Shown here: positions 9,560 to 20,470 of the stretch, in pieces | Position numbering within the stretch: the stretch's first letter is position 1 | Layout of the letters: each line of letters opens with the position of its first letter | Source: Lutibacter sp. | GTDB taxonomy: Bacteria > Bacteroidota > Bacteroidia > Flavobacteriales > Flavobacteriaceae | Length of the DNA: 38,659 nt | Direction of reading: 5' to 3' | Assembly (NCBI GenBank): GCA_015662775.1 | Contig: DQTL01000091.1 | Span: forward strand, 1-38,659 | Position numbers and translations under genes: made by a program | The notes under the pieces: model-generated | What the model was told of the DNA's origin: nothing | The model's database searches: none | The model's input: the letters and a program-made list of their open reading frames with translations, nothing else

Positions 9560-10708
9560 TTAAAATTCATCAGAATAATAAGCCTTAGCAATATTTCGTA
9601 AATTGTATTGGCTAGTCATCACTTGTCCGTAGGCTCCGACACTTTTTATTGCCAATAGATCACCACGTTTTGTTTTAGGGAGCTGCATATCTTTTCTAAA
9701 AACATCAGCAGACTCACAAATGGGTCCGACTACATCATAGGTTTGTTCTTTTAGTTCAGAGGATAGGTTTTTAATCTGATGTTTGGCTTCGTAAAGTGCA
9801 GGACGAATCAGTTCGGTTAAACCAGCATCGACAATGACAAACTCTTTTTGAGTTCCCTTTTTTAAATAGATTACTTTGGTAATTAAATTACCACATTGGG
9901 CAACTATTGATCTTCCTAATTCAAAATGTACTTGCTGATTAGGTTTTAATTTGAGGTTATCAGCAAAAATTTTAAAATATGTTTTAAAATCAGGAATTAA
10001 ATCTTCACAGGGAATATTATAATTAATACCTAAACCACCACCTAAGTTAATGTGTTGTAGTTTAATGTTTTTTTCAGTAAATAGTTCTTGAATTTTATTT
10101 ACCCGAATACAAAGATTTTTATACACATTCATATCGGTTATTTGTGAGCCAATATGAAAATGAATACCCGTTAACTCAATATTTGTGAGTTTTATTAAAA
10201 TTGAAAAAACAGCATCTAAATTTTCAATATTAATTCCAAATTTATTTTCATTTAAACCTGTAGTTATGTATTTATGGGTAAATGCTTCTACATTTGGGTT
10301 GAGTCGTAAAGCAATACGTGCCTTTATATTCTTCCTTTCTGCTAATTCATTAATAACCTCCATTTCTTGAATAGACTCCACGTTAAAAGCAAAAATGTCA
10401 TTTTCTAAACCTATATTTATTTCTTCATCTGTTTTTCCTACACCAGCAAATACAATGTCTTTAGGTGAAAAGCCAACTTCTAAAGAACGAAGCACTTCAT
10501 TACCACTGACACAATCGGCTCCTAAACCATATTGAATCATCTTATTGAGGATAGGTTTATTTGCATTTGCCTTTACTGCATAATGAATGTGATACCCATG
10601 CTTTCCAGATTCTTCTTTAACTATATCAAGTGTTTGTGTAAGTAACTCCATATCATACCAATAGAATGGGGTTTTTAACTTTCTAAAAGTGTTTTCTAGT
10701 TTCTTCAT
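9560..10708 (-). CDS. lysA: Diaminopimelate decarboxylase
   Basis: 'YAVKANANKPIL', 'GLGADCVSGNEVLRSLEVGF', 'HIGSQITDMNVY', 'GGGLGINY', 'GPICESADVFRKD', 'VGAYGQVMTSQYN'. Confidence 0.95.
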   Translation of the reverse strand: MKKLENTFRKLKTPFYWYDMELLTQTLDIVKEESGKHGYHIHYAVKANANKPILNKMIQYGLGADCVSGNEVLRSLEVGFSPKDIVFAGVGKTDEEINIGLENDIFAFNVESIQEMEVINELAERKNIKARIALRLNPNVEAFTHKYITTGLNENKFGINIENLDAVFSILIKLTNIELTGIHFHIGSQITDMNVYKNLCIRVNKIQELFTEKNIKLQHINLGGGLGINYNIPCEDLIPDFKTYFKIFADNLKLKPNQQVHFELGRSIVAQCGNLITKVIYLKKGTQKEFVIVDAGLTELIRPALYEAKHQIKNLSSELKEQTYDVVGPICESADVFRKDMQLPKTKRGDLLAIKSVGAYGQVMTSQYNLRNIAKAYYSDEF

Positions 10709-10719
10709 GAATTTATTGT

Positions 10720-10775
10720 CGTTTATCAGTTATCGGTTATCGGTTGTCGGTTGTCGGTTGTCAGTTGTCGGTCAT
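10720..10775. repeat. Degenerate 7-mer tandem array (consensus CGGTTRT, about 8 units)
   Basis: CGTTTAT CAGTTAT CGGTTAT CGGTTGT CGGTTGT CGGTTGT CAGTTGT CGGTCAT read consecutively. Confidence 0.85.
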
Positions 10776-10848
10776 CGAGCGGAGCCGAGATGAGCAGCTT
10801 CTGTTATTTTTCAGTTGTCAGTTCGGTCATCGAACGTAGCCGAGATGA
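10769..10848. repeat. Two copies of CGGTCATCGARCGKAGCCGAGATGA element
   Basis: Copies at 10769-10793 and 10824-10848, each preceded by CAGTTGTC-type sequence; TCATC/GATGA ends are inverted. Confidence 0.8.
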
Positions 10849-11031
10849 ATCGATTCCTCTAATAAATTTAATATCGTTTTTAAAACCGAAAGCGAATATA
10901 CAAAAAAGGATATAGTATGTAGCCAATGAAGTAAATAGTTAATTTACTAATGAGCCTATCTCAATAACAAAACAACAACTCCACAAATTAACTATTTTAC
11001 ACTAAGTTTGTATCAAACAAAAACCTTTCTT

Positions 11032-12510
11032 ATGGATTCTTATGGATTTTTATCAATTTTACCGCCTTTATTTGCAATCGTATTAGCATTACGAACCAAA
11101 CAAGTTTATATTTCTTTAGTTTTTGGAATTTGGTTGGGTTGGGTGATTATAAGTGATTGGAATTTTCTAACAGGAACTTTGGCTACTTTAGAAGGTTTTG
11201 TAGCCGTTTTTAAATCCGCTGGAAATACACGAACTATCATGTTTAGTGCATTGGTTGGAGCTTTATTGCTGTTTATTCAGTATTCTGGTGGTGTTCAGGG
11301 ATTTATGATGCAGTTAAATAAACTATTGACACATTATGAAAATAAAAAAACAGGAAGAAGTAGAGTAGTGGTACAACTTTTAGCCTTATCTACAGGAGTC
11401 TTACTTTTTATAGAAACCAGTATCAGTTCGCTAACTGTAGGAACACTTTTTAGACCCATATTTGACAAACTAAAAATACCAAGAGAGAAGCTGGCATATA
11501 TTGCCGATTCGAGTTCGGCACCATCATCTATATTAATTCCTTTTAATGCTTGGGGTGCTTTTATTATGGGTTTGTTACTCACACAAGGCATAGCATCTCC
11601 ATTATCTGTTTTGGCAGGTTCATTTTTTTATAATTTTTACCCAATACTTACGATTCTAATTGTTTTTTTGGTGATTATTTTCAAAAAGGATATTGGTGCT
11701 ATGGCTAAAGCCGAAAAAAGAACCAAAGAAACGGGGAAGCTTTTAAACGATGATGCAGTACCCATGATTTCGGATGAGATTACTTCTTACGAAATGAAAG
11801 AAGGTGTTAAACCAAAAGCCTATAACATGATAATTCCTTTGGTGACTATGGTCGTGATGATGTTAGTCAGTTTATCTTATACAGGTTGGAGTGAGATTAC
11901 AGAAAGCAGTTCCATTTGGAATCATTTTACACAATCCTTAGGAAAAGGTTCGGGTTCTTCGGCTGTTTTGTATGCGGTAGTGAGTTCTTTATTAGTCGCT
12001 ATGGTTTTGTATAGAGCACAAGGTATTATGAAATTAAACAAAATGGTCGAACTCATATTAAAAGGAGTAAGTGGTTTAATGCCTTTAGCTTTATTGATGG
12101 TTTTAGCCTTTGCAATTAGTGATGTTTGTAAAACTTTGGAAACAGGAATTTATGTAGCTCAATTATCAGAAGGCTGGTTGTCACCTGAATTTTTACCTTT
12201 TGTAATTTTTATATTGTCTTCATTTATTGCTTTTTCAACAGGTACTTCTTGGGGTACTTTTGCTATTATGATTGCTATTGCCGTACCTATGGCACAAACG
12301 CATGATGCAAATTTAAGTTTGGTAGTAGCCGCAACCATTGGTGGTGGAGTTTTTGGAGATCATTGTTCGCCAATATCTGATACCACGATTATTTCTTCCA
12401 TGGCATCTGCCTCCGATCATATTGACCATGTAAAGACACAACTACCTTATGCTTTGTTAGCGGGTGGAGTTACTGCTTTGCTGTATTTGGTGTTGGGGTT
12501 TTTGGTATAG
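11032..12510 (+). CDS. NhaC family Na+/H+ antiporter
   Basis: 'FSTGTSWGTFAIMIAIAVPMA...GGGVFGDHCSPISDTTIISSMASASDHIDHVKTQLPYA' is diagnostic; ATG at 11032 preferred over TTG 11008. Confidence 0.92.
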   Translation: MDSYGFLSILPPLFAIVLALRTKQVYISLVFGIWLGWVIISDWNFLTGTLATLEGFVAVFKSAGNTRTIMFSALVGALLLFIQYSGGVQGFMMQLNKLLTHYENKKTGRSRVVVQLLALSTGVLLFIETSISSLTVGTLFRPIFDKLKIPREKLAYIADSSSAPSSILIPFNAWGAFIMGLLLTQGIASPLSVLAGSFFYNFYPILTILIVFLVIIFKKDIGAMAKAEKRTKETGKLLNDDAVPMISDEITSYEMKEGVKPKAYNMIIPLVTMVVMMLVSLSYTGWSEITESSSIWNHFTQSLGKGSGSSAVLYAVVSSLLVAMVLYRAQGIMKLNKMVELILKGVSGLMPLALLMVLAFAISDVCKTLETGIYVAQLSEGWLSPEFLPFVIFILSSFIAFSTGTSWGTFAIMIAIAVPMAQTHDANLSLVVAATIGGGVFGDHCSPISDTTIISSMASASDHIDHVKTQLPYALLAGGVTALLYLVLGFLV

Positions 12511-12520
12511 TAATACAATA

Positions 12521-12556
12521 AAAAAAGAGCTACTAACCGAAGTTAGTAGCTCTTTT
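12521..12556. terminator. Bidirectional intrinsic terminator
   Basis: AAAAAAGAGCTACTAAC-CGAA-GTTAGTAGCTCTTTT between convergent NhaC and SusD-like genes. Confidence 0.9.
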
Positions 12557-12575
12557 ATAAATTATGTAAATTCTT

Positions 12576-14057
12576 TTATTGATCCCACCAAACTGGTGTA
12601 GTAGGAGCTTGTTTATGAGCATTTACACTCGTTGGGTTCCTGGACTCTTCAGAAGCAGGATAAATAGCTCTCAACATCCATTCATTTGGATATTCACTGT
12701 CTAAATGACTTACAGGTAAAGCTAAATCTCTGAAAACATCTGTAGAAAAATCATAACGTCTTAAATCAACATAAGTTTCTGGATTTAAGAAATTTGCAAT
12801 ATATTTTTCTTTCATAATGTGTTCTAGTTTTAAGCCAGCATCAGTTACCCCGATTGCAGAGTCTGCAATATAATCAGCACCTGACACACCCATTTTAGCC
12901 ATATTCGCAGCTATTCCATCTATATATGCATTGTAAGCATTTGCATTAGAACCTGTACTGGTCGTATTTCCACCATTTTTGATAAATTCTGCTTCTGCCT
13001 TAATAAATAAAGCTTCTGCATAAGAAATCATCACAATTGGAGCATCGAGAGTTGTGTAAAAACCGCCGTCTACAAAGTTTACATTTGCATCTTCGCCATC
13101 TGATGACTCACCTTCTCCACCACTAACAAATCCTCTCCAAGGATCTGTGATAGCTCCACCATTTTCACCGTATATAGGTAATCTTGGGTCAATAGTAACC
13201 AGACCATCAACAAAAGGATATGATGTTCCGTTCATATAACTAACCAATTGATCACCAATTTTGTCGTGGTCATTTGAAGTAGCTCTAGCTAAAATTTCAC
13301 GAGCAAACCAAGGATTCATATTCTTTTCTTCAAAATTCATTTGAAAATCATCAGAATTTGATGTGAAACCATTTGCAAGAAAAGAAAGTGCTGAATCAAA
13401 AGCCGCTGCACCATTTTTTTTGTTTAAATGAAGCGCATATCTAGCTCTTAAAGTGTATGCTGCTTTAATCCAATTGTCAATATTTCCACCATAAATAAGG
13501 TCTTCAATACCTACGCTAATTCCAGAATCATCAACACCTTGTAGTTCTATAATCGCTTGGGCTAACAAAGCATCTATCTCTGTATAAATAGCTTCTTGAG
13601 AATCGAAAGCAGGTTGTAAATTTTCTACACCCTGAGCTGCCTCTGTATAAGGCACCCATTCCCAACTATCAGTAGCTAAGCCTAAATTCATTGCCATTAA
13701 CACTTTAGCAACACCACTAAAGTGTTTTGCATTTTTTTCTTCTGCTTTTGCTAAAATCACTTTTAAATTAGGTATTGCATAAAGATATATTTGTGTCCAT
13801 GCTTCAGAGGCAGAACTACTACCAACTGCTCCACCACTTTGTCCAGTGATGTATTGTGAATAATTTCCTAAAGATCTTTCAGCATAATACTGAGCTTTTA
13901 CCGTATGGTAAATTGAAGGGCCTAAGATATCATTCATACGAAGATCCTCGAGGTTGACAGCGGTTGAAGGCTTGTCAACATCAAAATATTCATCGCTACA
14001 TCCAAATAGGGATACTATTAAAAAGATCCCTATAAATATTTTTATTATATTTTTCAT
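12576..14057 (-). CDS. SusD/RagB family nutrient-binding outer membrane lipoprotein
   Basis: Lipobox 'LIVSLFGCSDEYFDVDKP'; typical SusD C-terminus; directly downstream of a SusC-like gene. Confidence 0.93.
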   Translation of the reverse strand: MKNIIKIFIGIFLIVSLFGCSDEYFDVDKPSTAVNLEDLRMNDILGPSIYHTVKAQYYAERSLGNYSQYITGQSGGAVGSSSASEAWTQIYLYAIPNLKVILAKAEEKNAKHFSGVAKVLMAMNLGLATDSWEWVPYTEAAQGVENLQPAFDSQEAIYTEIDALLAQAIIELQGVDDSGISVGIEDLIYGGNIDNWIKAAYTLRARYALHLNKKNGAAAFDSALSFLANGFTSNSDDFQMNFEEKNMNPWFAREILARATSNDHDKIGDQLVSYMNGTSYPFVDGLVTIDPRLPIYGENGGAITDPWRGFVSGGEGESSDGEDANVNFVDGGFYTTLDAPIVMISYAEALFIKAEAEFIKNGGNTTSTGSNANAYNAYIDGIAANMAKMGVSGADYIADSAIGVTDAGLKLEHIMKEKYIANFLNPETYVDLRRYDFSTDVFRDLALPVSHLDSEYPNEWMLRAIYPASEESRNPTSVNAHKQAPTTPVWWDQ

Positions 14058-14069
14058 TTATATATTATA

Positions 14070-17000
14070 TTAAAATTCAACATTTAAACCTATAGAATAT
14101 CCTCTTGATAATGGAACACTTAAGCCGTTGTAACCATAAATGTTACTTCCCGCACTAAAGTAATTTCCTTCAGGATCATAGCCTTTAAAAGGTGTCCATA
14201 ATAGTAAATTATTGGCACTAGCAGAGACAGTAAATCTATCAATTTTTACAACTTTGCTTAATTGTTTACCAAAATCATAAGACAAACCAATACTTCTAAT
14301 CTTTAACCAAGAGCCATCTTGCAATAGCACTTCAGAAGCACTATTATAGTTTTTCTGATCTCTATAATACCCATCGGCGTTTATCATTAGTTCTTGTGTG
14401 TTAGTAATATAACCACCATTACCATCATCCATGACGCCTTCTAGAACTCTCAGTTTGTCACGGAATTCAGTTTCTTTTAGGTTTCCATTACGAATAGAAT
14501 TTCTCATCCCTTTGTCATAAATATCACCTCCTTTTTTGTATTCAAACAAGAAGTTAAAACTTAATCCTTTATAGGTTAGTCTGTTTCCTAAAGTGGCAAT
14601 ATAATCTGGAAAAGCATTTCCAACAATCACCATTTCATTTTCATTTTCATAGAAATAGCCATCATTTTTATCTCCAGTAATTACCCATTTACCATCACTA
14701 TTAACATATCGTTGTCCATCTATAGTTTGGAATTTCCAGCCATATAATGTTCCTATAGGATCACCCAATTTTGCTTTATTTGTAATACGATCGCTAAAAA
14801 ACACAACTTCGTCAATGTCATCTGGCAAACTTGTAATTTCACCTCCATTAGTAGAAAAATTTAAAGTAGATTCCCAAGAAAAATCATCGTTTTTAACAGC
14901 GAAAGCACTAAGGAGGAATTCATGCCCCCATGTTTCGTAATCACCAGCATTACGAGTATAGCCTGATAATCCTGATGATAGAGGTGCTGCTACTCTAAAA
15001 ATTTGATCTATTACTTTGGTTTTGTAGTATGAATAATCAAATCTAACTTTATTGTTAAAGAATCTTAAGTCTGTACCAATTTCAAATGATTTTGATCGTT
15101 CAGGCTTTAAATTAACATCTCCAGCAGAGGTTCCTGAGATATAACCTCCAGTTCCACCGAATGGAAATGAACTATCAGAGTAATAATAATGGCCTATAGC
15201 ACCTTGTCTTGGTCCTTTACCAACTTCAGCATACGAAGTTCTAAATTTACCAAAAGTGAACATATTATTTGCTTCAAATAGTTTGTGAAATAAATAGGAT
15301 AAACTATAAGAAGGGTAGAAAACTGAATTATTTTCTTTGGGAAGTGTTGATACCCAATCATTTCTACCTGTAACTGTAAGAAAGAGTTGGTCTTTATAAC
15401 CTAATCTAAAGTCTCCAAATAAACCTACATTTCTTCTCTGTGATACAGAAGTACCTGCAAATTTATTAGTTGTATTTCCAAATTCATTAATTCCAGGCAC
15501 ATTTAAACCTTCACCTCTTATATATGCATAATTGCGTTCTGTTTGCGAAACCTGATTACCAAGAGTTAGGGTAGCCTCAAGATCTTCAGTTATGTTTTTT
15601 GTAAAGGTAGATAGTAAAGTAGATTCAAATCCTGTAAAATTGATATTTTCATTAACGATAAATCCACCTACTTGTGTTCCAGTATCTAAGTCTGCAGGAA
15701 CAAAACGGTTTCTTCTATCTGAGTAGTTATCAATTTGTGCATTATAAGAAACATTTATCCAATCAGATGGGTCCCAAGTCAATTTAGCATTTGCCACCCA
15801 ACGATTAACGTCATCTTTTAAGTTACTTGTTTCTAAGAAATATCTGGGATTATCTATCCAAAACGGTGTGTAGTTTTTTTGAGAACCATCTTTGTTTAAA
15901 TAATCATTAATGGGAAAAGTAGCTGACCAATATGACAATGAACTAAATACTGATTTGTCACCACCATTGGCACGTGAGCCACCAGAGTTTGTAAAAGCCA
16001 TAGAAGAGCTAAGAGTCATTTTATCTGAAAACTTATAGCCTCCTTTTAAACGTAAACTTGTTTTATTATAACTTGTATTAGGTAAAATACCATTATCTCT
16101 ATTGTTTCCTAGAGAAAAGAAATAGTCAAATTTTTCATCAGCTCCACTAACATTAAAATTTACTTGATTATTCATTGCTGTTTGGAATAAATCATAAGGA
16201 TTATAAAATTTATCATTGCTTAAATCGGTAATTGTTCCATCTGATTGTACAAATTCATTATCCGTATAAGGAACTCCCCAAGAATAAAATGCCCAGCTAA
16301 AACGGTTATACCCATCATTATTAGTGGCTGAAGGGTCTATTGTTACACCTGGTCTTCTAGATGTTCTATGCCCTTCTCTGTATGTTGTTTGTAATTCAGG
16401 TGTTGTCACTACATTTCTGAAAGTAGAAGAAGTGGAAACTCTAAATTTAGGTTTTCCAAATTTACCTTTTTTGGTAGTGATAATGATAGCACCGTTTGCA
16501 GCTCTTACACCATATAATGCAGTTGCAGCAGCCCCTTTTAGAACACTGTAGCTTTCTATGTCGTCAGGGTTGATATCGCTTCCACGACTAGAGAATCCAA
16601 ATTGTTCCGATGAGTTTACCGCATTTGATCCTGCGCTTGGAAGTACATTTCCTGTGAATGTATCATTATTAATAGCAACACCATCTACAACAATTAATGG
16701 TTGATTAGATCTTCCTGGGTCAATTGATGATAGTCCGCGTATCATCATATCAACACCCCCACCAGCTGATCCTGAGGTTCTGTTAATACGTAATCCAGCT
16801 ACTCTACCTTGTAATGCCTCAATACCGCTATTTTGCCCAGACATATTAAGATCATCGGCGTTTACTTGTTGAACAGCAAAACCTAAGGTCTTTTCTTTCT
16901 TCTTAATTCCAAAAGCCGTAATTACCACTTCATCTAGTTGACTTGTATCTTCATTAAGGCTTACATTGTGCTTTGCTCCAGATACTGTAACTTCTTTAGC

Positions 17001-17228
17001 TTTAAAGCCTAAAAAAGAAAAAACCAATACATCTCCTTTAGAAGCATTAATAGCGTAATTTCCATCAAAATCTGATGATGTTCCGTTGTTTGTTCCTTTA
17101 ATAAGAATACTAACTCCTGGTAGTGGCTCTCCTGAAGAATCACTTACCGATCCGCTCACACTCATTTGAGCAAAAAGCATAGAAGTTGACATTACAAATA
17201 AGAAAAAAAATAAAATTGTTTTTTTCAT
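14070..17228 (-). CDS. SusC/RagA family TonB-linked outer membrane transporter
   Basis: Carboxypeptidase-like domain 'SVSGSVSDSSGEPLPGVSILIKGT...DFDGNYAI', plug domain 'IRGLSSIDPGRSNQPLIVVDGVAIN...ALYGVRAANGAIIITTKKGK'. Confidence 0.96.
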   Translation of the reverse strand: MKKTILFFFLFVMSTSMLFAQMSVSGSVSDSSGEPLPGVSILIKGTNNGTSSDFDGNYAINASKGDVLVFSFLGFKAKEVTVSGAKHNVSLNEDTSQLDEVVITAFGIKKKEKTLGFAVQQVNADDLNMSGQNSGIEALQGRVAGLRINRTSGSAGGGVDMMIRGLSSIDPGRSNQPLIVVDGVAINNDTFTGNVLPSAGSNAVNSSEQFGFSSRGSDINPDDIESYSVLKGAAATALYGVRAANGAIIITTKKGKFGKPKFRVSTSSTFRNVVTTPELQTTYREGHRTSRRPGVTIDPSATNNDGYNRFSWAFYSWGVPYTDNEFVQSDGTITDLSNDKFYNPYDLFQTAMNNQVNFNVSGADEKFDYFFSLGNNRDNGILPNTSYNKTSLRLKGGYKFSDKMTLSSSMAFTNSGGSRANGGDKSVFSSLSYWSATFPINDYLNKDGSQKNYTPFWIDNPRYFLETSNLKDDVNRWVANAKLTWDPSDWINVSYNAQIDNYSDRRNRFVPADLDTGTQVGGFIVNENINFTGFESTLLSTFTKNITEDLEATLTLGNQVSQTERNYAYIRGEGLNVPGINEFGNTTNKFAGTSVSQRRNVGLFGDFRLGYKDQLFLTVTGRNDWVSTLPKENNSVFYPSYSLSYLFHKLFEANNMFTFGKFRTSYAEVGKGPRQGAIGHYYYSDSSFPFGGTGGYISGTSAGDVNLKPERSKSFEIGTDLRFFNNKVRFDYSYYKTKVIDQIFRVAAPLSSGLSGYTRNAGDYETWGHEFLLSAFAVKNDDFSWESTLNFSTNGGEITSLPDDIDEVVFFSDRITNKAKLGDPIGTLYGWKFQTIDGQRYVNSDGKWVITGDKNDGYFYENENEMVIVGNAFPDYIATLGNRLTYKGLSFNFLFEYKKGGDIYDKGMRNSIRNGNLKETEFRDKLRVLEGVMDDGNGGYITNTQELMINADGYYRDQKNYNSASEVLLQDGSWLKIRSIGLSYDFGKQLSKVVKIDRFTVSASANNLLLWTPFKGYDPEGNYFSAGSNIYGYNGLSVPLSRGYSIGLNVEF

Positions 17229-17258
17229 TTGGTTGTGTTTTATGTTAAAATTTCAATG

Positions 17259-17266
17259 CAAATATA
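17259..17266 (-). promoter_or_regulatory. Possible Bacteroidota -7 element (TATATTTG on minus strand) for the minus-strand SusC
   Basis: TAnnTTTG match 31-38 nt upstream of the ATG; no well-spaced -33 TTG confirmed. Confidence 0.35.
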
Positions 17267-17474
17267 AAAAAATATTAACAAAATTTAAAGACTTGGATAA
17301 TAAAGTTAACATTTTTTAACAAAAAAGTAATTTATACAACAAGTGTTTTCTGTACGGCCCAACAACTTGTTTATAAGAATTTATTTTTAACAGAAATCAT
17401 AAAAATGACTCCACTTTTCCTTAAGAAAATTGTAACTTGCGTCCTAATATAATTTTTTAATTTAATATATATTT

Positions 17475-20459
17475 ATGAAACAATTTAACTTGCTGATTGT
17501 TGCCTTATTAATAGGTAGTATTTCAGTTTTTTCACAAGAAATTAATGTTTCAGGTATTGTAACAGACGATGGAGGGAATGCAATTCCTGGTGTTAATGTT
17601 GCTATAGTTGGAACTACTCAAGGAGCACTAACAGATTTTGATGGTAAATATTCCATTTCAACAGAAACAGGTTCAAAATTACTATTTTCATATGTAGGTA
17701 TGAAAACATTGATTAAGCTTGTTGATAGTAAAGTTTTAGATATCATTTTATTTGATGATATTTTAGGATTAGACGAAGTTATTATTACTGGAACTTCGGG
17801 TGTTACTAAGAGGAAGCAATTGGGAGCAGCTATTACATCTATTAGTTCCAAAAACTTGAGTAAGTCTAAGGCCAATGTTAGTATTGGTGAGGTTCTACAA
17901 GGTCAAGTAGCTGGTATTAAAGTTAACAGGAATTCTGGTGACCCTTCCGGTGGTATATCTATTTCTTTAAGGGGAAATAGTTCACTTGTTGGTTCTTCTG
18001 ATCCTCTTTACATAGTTGATGGTGTTATTATTAATAACAATTCTAGTTCACTGCTTAGCTTAGGTGGTAACACGCAAAATCGTTTAGTTGATATCAACCC
18101 TAATGATATTGAACGTATGGAAGTTTTAAATGGAGCCGCCGCCGCTGCAATATACGGCTCTAGAGCGAGTAATGGTGTTGTGCAAATTTTCACAAAACGA
18201 GGAAAAAAAGGAACACCTAGAATTACCTACAACTCGAGTGTTAATTTTAATAGTATAAGGGAAACAATGCCTTACAATGATTCAAAATTACAATGGATTA
18301 ATGTAGGCACTGAGGAAGATCCAGTATGGGAAACAGAGGAAGCTACACGTTTTAACTATCAAGATTATATTTTTGATGAAACTATGGGGTATGAAAACTC
18401 TCTTAGTATAAATGGAGGGGCTGATAAAACGGGATATTCTTTTTCTATCTCTCAGTACAAGAACGAAGGTATCGTAAGAAATACTGATTTTAATAGAAAA
18501 TCAGTAAAATTAAGATTAGATCAAGAAATCTATGACTGGATGGATGTAAGCGTAGGGACATATTACTCTAATAGTTTAAGTAATGACATGCCAAATGGTA
18601 CAAATTATGGACCTCTTACATCATTATTGTTTTTAGATAATATTAATGATCCTAATCCTGATCAAAATGGAGATTATACAAGTTTTGGAGGTTGGTTAGC
18701 TAACCCAAATGAGGCAGTTGATCGTATAGAAGCCACTCAAGAGTATTATCGTTCAATAAATGATTTTCAGGTAAAGATACGTCCTTTTCAAGGAGCAACA
18801 TTAAACTATGTTTTTGGAGTAGATTCATCAAATGGAGAGGGCTTATTGTATATCCCATATGGTTTTAGTAATAGAGCTGATGGAGTGACAGAGAAATCAA
18901 CCATAAAAACATTACTTTATAATAACGATTTAAATTTTTCATATCAATTTGATATTACAGACGATTTAAAATCAACAACTGGTTTAGGTTACAGTTATCA
19001 ATATGACCAAAATAAAATATTTTCAGTTAAAAATAATCAAGCAATACCTTTAGATGGGGTAATTGTTACTGATCCTGTAAATGCAAATGATGGAGGTGAT
19101 TATAGAACAGAACGGTCAATATGGGGTGGTTTTTTACAACAAAGTTTTGGGTATAAGAATCAATTGTTTTTAACATTAGCGGGGAGAATTGATGGTGCTT
19201 CTGTTTTTGGTAAAGAGGATAGACAGCAATTTTATCCAAAAGTAAGTGCATCTTATAGTATTTCTGATGCAAGTTTTTGGGATAGTTTAAGAACTATTAT
19301 AGGTAGTTTAAAATTAAGAACTGCATGGGGGCAAGCAGGAAGTTTAAATGCACTACCACCATATAGAATTTATACAAATTATAGTACGAGTAACTATGGA
19401 GGAAACGTTGGATTCTTTCCTGAAACAGTACAAGGAAATTCAAATTTAATACCAGAACGTCAAACTGAGTTAGAACTTGGTTTTGATATGTCCATGTTAA
19501 ATGATAGGGTTGGTATAACATTTTCTTATTACGAACAGAGCATTGAAAACCTTTTAATAAAACGTGATTTAAGCCCTTCTGCAGGTTTTATTAATAGATA
19601 TGATAATATTGGATCAATGACAAACAAAGGTGTGGAGTTGGCAATTAATGCGAAGCCTATTAAAGGAGAGGTTACTTGGGGAATTACAGGTGTGTTTAGT
19701 AATAATAAAAACAACCTAACTCATGTAGAAGGTGGTAAAGTAAGTCTAGGTTTCTGGGGATCTTCTGTTGCTATTACAGATCATCCAATAGGTGTGTTTT
19801 ATGGAACATTTTTTGCGCGTGACGAAAAAGGAGAGTTAGTGTTAGATGATGCTAAACAAGTGTTAAGAGCAAAAGGTCATTATGAAGATAGAGTATTAAG
19901 CGATGGTGAAACCTATAAGGTTGCTGTACAAGATTTTGATCCCGTAACAGGATTGCCTACAGGAACAACATTGAAAAAAGTTATTGGAGATCCAAATCCT
20001 GATTTTGTAGCTTCCCTTACAAATACACTTAATTATAAGAACATTGGGTTTAGAGTACAGCTTGATATGTCTCATGGAAATGATGCATTAAGTTGGGATA
20101 AACGAATGGGTTATTTGTTCCAAGGAGGCGCACCAATTGCAGACGAATTAAATAACAATGCAACTATCGATAGATATCATAACAAAGAAAACTTCTATAT
20201 TTATGAATCTTTCCTTGAAGATGCATCCTATATCAAACTTAGAGAAATAGCATTGACCTATGATTTAGAGGTAAATCAAAAATATTTCAAGAGTATTCTT
20301 TTCTCCGCAAGTGGAACTAATCTTATTTCATGGGATAATCATTGGGGGTTTGATCCAGAAACAAATACTGGTGGGCAACAAAACGGTGTAATGGGACAAC
20401 AAATGGCAACTGTTCCAATACCACGTGTATTTAAACTAGGAGCTAAATTTAACTTTTAA
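17475..20459 (+). CDS. SusC/RagA family TonB-linked outer membrane transporter
   Basis: 'VSGIVTDDGGNAIPGVNVAIVGTTQGALTDFDGKYSI', 'SLRGNSSLVGSSDPLYIVDGVIIN...AIYGSRASNGVVQIFTKRGK'. Confidence 0.96.
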   Translation: MKQFNLLIVALLIGSISVFSQEINVSGIVTDDGGNAIPGVNVAIVGTTQGALTDFDGKYSISTETGSKLLFSYVGMKTLIKLVDSKVLDIILFDDILGLDEVIITGTSGVTKRKQLGAAITSISSKNLSKSKANVSIGEVLQGQVAGIKVNRNSGDPSGGISISLRGNSSLVGSSDPLYIVDGVIINNNSSSLLSLGGNTQNRLVDINPNDIERMEVLNGAAAAAIYGSRASNGVVQIFTKRGKKGTPRITYNSSVNFNSIRETMPYNDSKLQWINVGTEEDPVWETEEATRFNYQDYIFDETMGYENSLSINGGADKTGYSFSISQYKNEGIVRNTDFNRKSVKLRLDQEIYDWMDVSVGTYYSNSLSNDMPNGTNYGPLTSLLFLDNINDPNPDQNGDYTSFGGWLANPNEAVDRIEATQEYYRSINDFQVKIRPFQGATLNYVFGVDSSNGEGLLYIPYGFSNRADGVTEKSTIKTLLYNNDLNFSYQFDITDDLKSTTGLGYSYQYDQNKIFSVKNNQAIPLDGVIVTDPVNANDGGDYRTERSIWGGFLQQSFGYKNQLFLTLAGRIDGASVFGKEDRQQFYPKVSASYSISDASFWDSLRTIIGSLKLRTAWGQAGSLNALPPYRIYTNYSTSNYGGNVGFFPETVQGNSNLIPERQTELELGFDMSMLNDRVGITFSYYEQSIENLLIKRDLSPSAGFINRYDNIGSMTNKGVELAINAKPIKGEVTWGITGVFSNNKNNLTHVEGGKVSLGFWGSSVAITDHPIGVFYGTFFARDEKGELVLDDAKQVLRAKGHYEDRVLSDGETYKVAVQDFDPVTGLPTGTTLKKVIGDPNPDFVASLTNTLNYKNIGFRVQLDMSHGNDALSWDKRMGYLFQGGAPIADELNNNATIDRYHNKENFYIYESFLEDASYIKLREIALTYDLEVNQKYFKSILFSASGTNLISWDNHWGFDPETNTGGQQNGVMGQQMATVPIPRVFKLGAKFNF

Positions 20460-20470
20460 AAACATATAAA

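Noticed and set aside
19066-19521. Consecutive minus-strand ORFs (19066-19272, 19297-19521) opposite the SusC gene
   Set aside because: Low-complexity shadow translations of a strongly supported plus-strand SusC; no start context or domain.
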